64,000 bases of DNA from positions 1,736,001 through 1,800,000 of the forward strand of contig OY781889.1 of the NCBI GenBank assembly GCA_963677185.1. The letters run 5' to 3'. This stretch comes from G963677185 sp963677185 (GTDB lineage Bacteria > Bacillota > Syntrophomonadia > Syntrophomonadales > Syntrophomonadaceae). A program made the translations under genes and the position numbers. Under the pieces are notes generated by a model. It saw nothing but the letters and a program-made list of their open reading frames with translations, was not told where the DNA came from and did not search any database. Below are positions 60,850 to 64,000 of this stretch, piece by piece. How positions within the stretch are numbered: the first letter of the stretch is position 1; every line of letters begins with the position of its first letter.

Positions 60850-62228
60850 TATGAATCACCTCGTTTGTTCTGGTGTTTTTTTACCGCCAGCATGGTTACG
60901 TCGTCCGAAGCCGGAGCTCCAGCCTCGAATTCACGGACGAAGGCTTGCAGAGCATCGATCAGGCCAGCTGGCTGCATCTGGTTCTTGTTGCTTAAAAATG
61001 AAATCATGCGGCTTGTTCCCAGCAGTTCTTCACGGGCATTCATCGCTTCGGTAACCCCGTCAGTGTATAGCAAGAGTGTTTCACCCGGTGCCAACACCGT
61101 TTCCATACGGTGATACTCGTTATCAGAAACAATTCCCAGCGCCATGTCGCCGCCGCGTTTAACCTTGCGGATGAGGCCGTCACTGCCTATAATGAATGGC
61201 GGATTGTGGCCGGCGTTGCAGTATTGCAGGTTGCCGTTTTGAATATTCATAATACCGGAAAATATGGTGACAAACATGGCTGAATCGTTTTCCTGGCATA
61301 GTTCGCGGTTTACCTGGACCATGATTTGCTCGGGATTGTCGGTCTGTTGAGCTTTGGAACGCAATAATGTGCGGGTGACCGCCATGAAAAGGGAAGCTGG
61401 AACGCCTTTCCCGGATACATCCCCGATAACCATAAACAAACGTTCATCATCCAGAAAAAAGAAGTCGTAGAAATCCCCGCCCACTTCTCGGGCTGGTTCC
61501 AGCAATGCATGCAGCTCAAATTCGGGGCGCTCCGGGTAAGCCGGAAAGGAGCGGGGGATAATACTCATCTGGATGTCGCGGGCTACCTTGAGCTCGCCTT
61601 CCATGAACTGCTTGGCTTTGTACAGGGCTTTGGATTCTTCCACGTTTTGAACAAAATAGAAAAACAAGCCCAGGCCCAGGGAATTGGCAATGATCATTGG
61701 CACTGAAACATTGGCGACTATGTCCAGCGATGTGGCGAAATCGCTTCCCAGCAGCAGGGCCATACCCATATGGATGCATTCCATGACCGCCATTAGTATC
61801 ATTCCAGCTTTAATGCCGATAAAGCGCCGGTGGTTGAATTGAAAAGCCAGACCGCCGAGCAGGCCCGCCATAACCGTGCTAATCGAACAAGCCATCTGGG
61901 TATACCCGCCCAGGGTGTAGCGATGAATGCCGCCGATCAAGCCTGCCGCCAGGCCGGCCACCGGTCCGGCGATCAGTCCGGCCAGCATGGGACCCAGATC
62001 ACGAATGTTGGCGATGACCCCATCGTTTAGCTTAATGCCGCTGACAGTGCCATATATGGAAAACACCCCGAAAATCAGGATTAATAGCAGGAGCTGCCGC
62101 AGGCTCGGTTTATCTACGGCCATGATGTCATAAAACTGACTGCGGGTAAGAAAATAACCTACAATGAGAATGACCGCAGTGCTGTTCATAAGACTCAGCG
62201 ATATAGCTGAAACCTCCTGGAATTCCAT
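60849..62228 (-). CDS. Membrane SpoIIE/RsbU-type PP2C phosphatase with 5TM sensor
   Basis: A 459-residue protein. Six or so N-terminal helices (residues 5-195) resemble the 5TM-LYT sensor: ILIVGYFLTRSQFYDIM, IRDLGPMLAGLIAGPVAGLAAG, GGIHRYTLGGYTQMACSIST (the last holding the Arg-Tyr motif). A short coiled coil precedes the PP2C-type catalytic domain with EVGGDFYDFFFLDDERL, MVIGDVSGKGVPASLFMA, MNIQNGNLQYCNAGHNPPF and LLLYTDGVTEAMNA. Metal-binding Asp residues are present. It should dephosphorylate the STAS protein encoded upstream when its sensor is triggered. It is the middle gene of the three-gene operon. Confidence 0.92.
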   Translation of the reverse strand: MEFQEVSAISLSLMNSTAVILIVGYFLTRSQFYDIMAVDKPSLRQLLLLILIFGVFSIYGTVSGIKLNDGVIANIRDLGPMLAGLIAGPVAGLAAGLIGGIHRYTLGGYTQMACSISTVMAGLLGGLAFQFNHRRFIGIKAGMILMAVMECIHMGMALLLGSDFATSLDIVANVSVPMIIANSLGLGLFFYFVQNVEESKALYKAKQFMEGELKVARDIQMSIIPRSFPAYPERPEFELHALLEPAREVGGDFYDFFFLDDERLFMVIGDVSGKGVPASLFMAVTRTLLRSKAQQTDNPEQIMVQVNRELCQENDSAMFVTIFSGIMNIQNGNLQYCNAGHNPPFIIGSDGLIRKVKRGGDMALGIVSDNEYHRMETVLAPGETLLLYTDGVTEAMNAREELLGTSRMISFLSNKNQMQPAGLIDALQAFVREFEAGAPASDDVTMLAVKKHQNKRGDS

Positions 62229-62280
62229 GAAAAACCTCCTGCATCAGGCCTGAACAGCCGATACATTATTGCAAGAGCAG

Positions 62281-62607
62281 CTATTTCATGGCTGCGCCGC
62301 TATTAGGATATACGGGTATGAAGCTGTCAAAACCTGCGCACTGTACAACATCTAAGACAATTTCGGACAGACTGCACCAGGACAGGCTCCCCTGGCTTTG
62401 CTTGAGCTTTTTAGCCAGGGCCAGAATCACGCGAAGCCCGGCGCTGCTGATATAATCCAGCTGTTTCAGATCCAGTACAATATTATTTTCTCCGTCAGCC
62501 AGCCATTTGACGCTGGCCTGCTCAAATTCCGCCGCGGTGACGGAATCGAGACGCCCGCCAATCTCAACCACAAGATAATCCTGGACTTTATTTTGCTTAA
62601 TTTGCAT
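62281..62607 (-). CDS. STAS-domain anti-sigma factor antagonist (RsbV-like)
   Basis: A 108-residue STAS protein. IVLDLKQLDYISSAGLRVILALA carries the phospho-acceptor Ser (key segment YISSAGLRV). It should bind the RsbW-like kinase when unphosphorylated and release that kinase's target. The start ATG 62607 has AAGGAGG nine bases upstream; the longer frame to 62625 starts inside the ribosome-site region. It is the first gene of the operon, 52 bases before the phosphatase. Confidence 0.92.
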   Translation of the reverse strand: MQIKQNKVQDYLVVEIGGRLDSVTAAEFEQASVKWLADGENNIVLDLKQLDYISSAGLRVILALAKKLKQSQGSLSWCSLSEIVLDVVQCAGFDSFIPVYPNSGAAMK

Positions 62608-62681
62608 TGTTCGGCCTCCTTGCATTATGTAGCCGGCAAAATACCGGACTATTCTGGATTTGATAAATGGTTATTATGGAT

Positions 62682-62698
62682 AAATTATACTATAATTT
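62682..62698. promoter_or_regulatory. Palindrome forming two opposed -10 boxes
   Basis: AAATTATA-C-TATAATTT is a perfect 17-bp palindrome. It gives TATAAT on each strand (62691-62696 plus, 62689-62684 minus), 75-85 bases before the divergent genes at 62607 and 62780. Neither has an obvious -35 box. Confidence 0.5.
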
Positions 62699-62779
62699 GA
62701 ATACCTGAGTGATATTTTCATTTGCCGCCGATGTTTTACTGGCAAAATACAGACTGTTTATGGGGGGAGTGCAATAATC

Positions 62780-64000
62780 GTGCATCAGAAAAGAGAAATC
62801 AGCGCACAAATGGATATGGAAGCCGAATATATACCGGTTTTGCTTGCATTTGTTGAAAAGGGAGCCCTTGCCCTGGGTTTGCAGAAACGGGAAACAAGCC
62901 AGCTGCAGCTGGCTGCCGAAGAAGTTTTTAGCTATCTTTGCAGTTTGCCAGCCGGGGAGGAAAGGCTGCAGATAAAGATCCGGGATGGAGGCTACTATAT
63001 CGAAGTGGACCTGCTGCTTAACGACACTGATTTGCCCTGGCCCGCCTTTAACCTTAACTCACCGGCTATCCGGCAAGAAAGTGATGATATTGGCGATATC
63101 GGTCTTTTGATAGCGGCCCGCTTTTTGGACGGGCTGGAAGTCGAACGGCTTTCTGACGCCGGGGTGCTGTTAAGAATGATCAAAGACAAGAGCTATCCGG
63201 AGGCGGGACCGGCACCAGAGCCTCCAGACAGTCTGCACCGGCCTTTTATCGTATCCGAAGCTGGTTCCGAGTATCTGAAGCAGTTAGCCGGACTGGCCCG
63301 GTCAAGATATCCAGCCTTTTTGCTGCCCACCTTTATTAGCTGGCCGGGCCGCCTGGTGGATATGGCTGCCAGTGGCGAGTATCAGGCGATAACCGCGGTT
63401 GATCGCCAGGAACAGGTTGCCGGCGGGCTGATCTGGCACAATGTATCCGATGAGCTGGTAGAATTTTACGGACCATTTATTGCAGAGGGGGCCAAAGATA
63501 CGGCTCCTATGCTGGTGGAACGGTTTATTTCAAGAGTGGCCCGTTCACGGGTAATTGCGCTGTTCTCGCGCAACGCCAGCCCGGATCTTCCACCCGGGGA
63601 GTTTGAAAAGATGGGGGAATGGTCGACTCAAAACGGTGATGGACAGAGCCGCAGGCTGGTCTCCGTTTTCCGCCTGATGAAAGAGGACGACGGGGCTTCA
63701 GCCTGGCTGCATCCGGTTATCGAAGAAATCGTGAAAGAACGATGCGCGGCCATGCACCTGCCCCGCAAGCTGCACCTGGTGGAGAACCGTGGAGAGAGCC
63801 TGAATCCTGAATCGGCCTTTCTGTCCCGCATGGACCGGCCAGCTCGCAGCGCAGTGATAAGGCCGCTGCAGACCGGGAAAGACGCTGAAAGCGTGCTTGA
63901 GGGCTATTGCCAGGCTTTAAGAAACAATGACTTTTCCAATCTGTATTTTGAGCTTGATCTCGGAGACTATCGTCATGCTGCACTTGCTCCAGCATTGCTC
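62780..64000 (+). CDS. Large protein with RsbW-like N-terminus, 3' truncated
   Basis: The frame is open from GTG 62780 (ribosome site GGGGGGAG about ten bases upstream) to the window edge, 407 codons without a stop. The first 130 residues follow the pattern of an anti-sigma-type kinase: YIPVLLAFVEKGALALGL, LQLAAEEVFSYLCSL (the N-box place but lacking Asn) and IKIRDGGYYIEVDLLL, then DIGDIGLLIAARFLDGLEV. Catalytic residues look degraded. The following 270 residues (YEFYGPFIAEGA-like and RLVSVFRLMKEDDGASAWL segments) include a part resembling GNAT or acyl-transferase-type folds, weakly. It is divergent from the partner-switching operon and shares its promoter region, so a link is likely. The end of the gene is unseen. 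Confidence 0.7.
   Translation, partial: MHQKREISAQMDMEAEYIPVLLAFVEKGALALGLQKRETSQLQLAAEEVFSYLCSLPAGEERLQIKIRDGGYYIEVDLLLNDTDLPWPAFNLNSPAIRQESDDIGDIGLLIAARFLDGLEVERLSDAGVLLRMIKDKSYPEAGPAPEPPDSLHRPFIVSEAGSEYLKQLAGLARSRYPAFLLPTFISWPGRLVDMAASGEYQAITAVDRQEQVAGGLIWHNVSDELVEFYGPFIAEGAKDTAPMLVERFISRVARSRVIALFSRNASPDLPPGEFEKMGEWSTQNGDGQSRRLVSVFRLMKEDDGASAWLHPVIEEIVKERCAAMHLPRKLHLVENRGESLNPESAFLSRMDRPARSAVIRPLQTGKDAESVLEGYCQALRNNDFSNLYFELDLGDYRHAALAPALL

Overview
The window looks like chromosomal DNA of a strictly anaerobic, Gram-positive-type bacterium of the Clostridia. A Syntrophomonas-like relative is my best guess, from gene content only. Supporting signs are strong AGGAGG ribosome sites with many TTG and GTG starts, an LPxTG wall protein, an LCP protein, ferredoxin-dependent 2-oxoacid metabolism, a Tat-exported [NiFe] hydrogenase with cytochrome b, a CoA-transferase of the butyryl-CoA:acetate type, and a one-polypeptide flavodiiron/rubredoxin/NADH oxidoreductase. 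I saw no phage, transposase, CRISPR array, rRNA or tRNA.

Region 1 (1-11 kb) is signalling. It holds a 5'-truncated Cache/PAS/GGDEF protein, a soluble chemoreceptor, a citrate synthase, and a two-gene system in which a ferredoxin/[FeFe]-hydrogenase-like (H-cluster) sensor kinase is followed by an HD-GYP response regulator. Next come a chemoreceptor fused to a Rossmann nucleotide-binding domain and an LPxTG surface protein. A 121-bp palindromic unit is repeated three times between the first chemoreceptor and citrate synthase.

Region 2 (11.5-23.3 kb): a DUF2087 regulator with a GIY-YIG-like protein, an LCP protein, an Fe-S aldo/keto reductase, a BaiN/HI0933-like flavoprotein, a Ser/Thr kinase with extracellular MORN repeats, an OmpR-type two-component system facing a small membrane protein, and a PiT/DUF47 phosphate transport pair.

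Region 3 (23.3-38.5 kb): a 600-bp intergenic block with a promoter, stacked hairpins, a relative of the palindromic repeat and a terminator. It is followed by the [NiFe] hydrogenase operon, a marR-ABC-ABC exporter operon, a diacylglycerol glycosyltransferase, a PAS-PocR-PAS protein, a PH-like membrane protein, a CreD-like membrane protein, a heptamer repeat array and a DUF2975/XRE pair.

Region 4 (38.7-58.5 kb): an ABC-2 transporter, typA, a radical-SAM/B12 protein with a STAS-like tail, a DUF1836 protein, a HAD hydrolase, a five-gene 2-oxoacid:ferredoxin oxidoreductase operon led by a P-loop ATPase, the CoA-transferase, a secreted SGNH-like protein with copper-amine-oxidase-type repeats, rmuC, a methyltransferase and the multidomain flavodiiron protein.

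Region 5 (58.6-64 kb): a two-helix membrane coiled-coil protein, then a partner-switching set (STAS antagonist, membrane SpoIIE-type phosphatase, RsbW-like kinase). Facing it is a 3'-truncated protein with a kinase-like N-terminus. Taken together the window is rich in redox and signalling proteins. The least conventional items are the H-cluster kinase, the Rossmann chemoreceptor, the radical-SAM/STAS fusion, the MORN kinase, the doubled-rubredoxin flavodiiron protein and the two related palindromic loci.
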